DNA of 5,219 nucleotides, taken from assembly GCA_031258265.1 (NCBI GenBank), contig JAIRNB010000006.1, positions 1-5,219 on the forward strand. The letters run 5' to 3'. Below are positions 5,210 through 5,219 of the stretch, piece after piece (position 1 is the stretch's first letter; each line of letters opens with the position of its first letter). A program made the translations under genes and the position numbers. The notes below the pieces were generated by a model, which worked only from the letters and a program-made list of their open reading frames with translations, did no database searches and was not told the origin of the DNA. Source of the DNA: Treponema sp. Lineage in GTDB: Bacteria; Spirochaetota; Spirochaetia; Treponematales; Breznakiellaceae.

Positions 5210-5219
5210 AACTTATTTG

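Overview
The window looks like chromosomal DNA from a fairly GC-rich bacterium, most likely a spirochaete of the Treponema group. That is an inference from the style of the proteins (a TsaD beginning with a GIESSCDEC motif, a short RpoD/RpoS-type sigma factor without region 1.1, and a YciO-type protein). No rRNA or other decisive marker is present, so the assignment is moderate at best.

Layout. Positions 1-224 hold no convincing gene but a dense run of short perfect inverted repeats. Two of them share an identical 12-base core, and two others carry reverse-complementary loops. Two genes then lie on the minus strand: tsaD (225-1274; the universal t6A tRNA-modification enzyme) and a 287-residue sigma-70-family factor (1455-2318). 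The 180 bases between them contain a good intrinsic terminator for the sigma gene, so tsaD probably has its own promoter. A divergent intergenic region (about 2319-2542) separates these from a tight plus-strand cluster. The cluster is a small protein of unknown function with a possible degenerate GIY-YIG-like fold (ending at 2986), a YciO/Sua5/YrdC-family protein (2994-3677), and a cardiolipin synthase with two HKD motifs (3665-5209) whose GTG start overlaps the previous gene by 13 bases.

The most interesting point is the control region of the sigma gene. On the minus strand, 2377-2361 reads TTGGCACGAAATTTGCT, a full match to the sigma-54 (RpoN) -24/-12 consensus with exact GG-N10-GC spacing. 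The predicted transcription start lies about 30 bases upstream of the ATG, and a good Shine-Dalgarno sequence lies between them. A perfect 10+10 base dyad at 2404-2430 sits about midway between this promoter and a sigma-70-like promoter facing the plus-strand cluster. This suggests a sigma cascade in which RpoN and an enhancer-binding activator turn on an alternative sigma factor. The logic resembles the Borrelia RpoN-RpoS pathway, but the family-level identity of this sigma factor remains open.

Functionally, tsaD and the YciO-family gene both relate to threonylcarbamoyl-adenosine chemistry but lie on opposite strands and in different transcription units. Cardiolipin synthase acts on membrane phospholipids and appears to be translationally coupled to the YciO-family gene. 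No complete mobile element, CRISPR array, tRNA or rRNA was seen.
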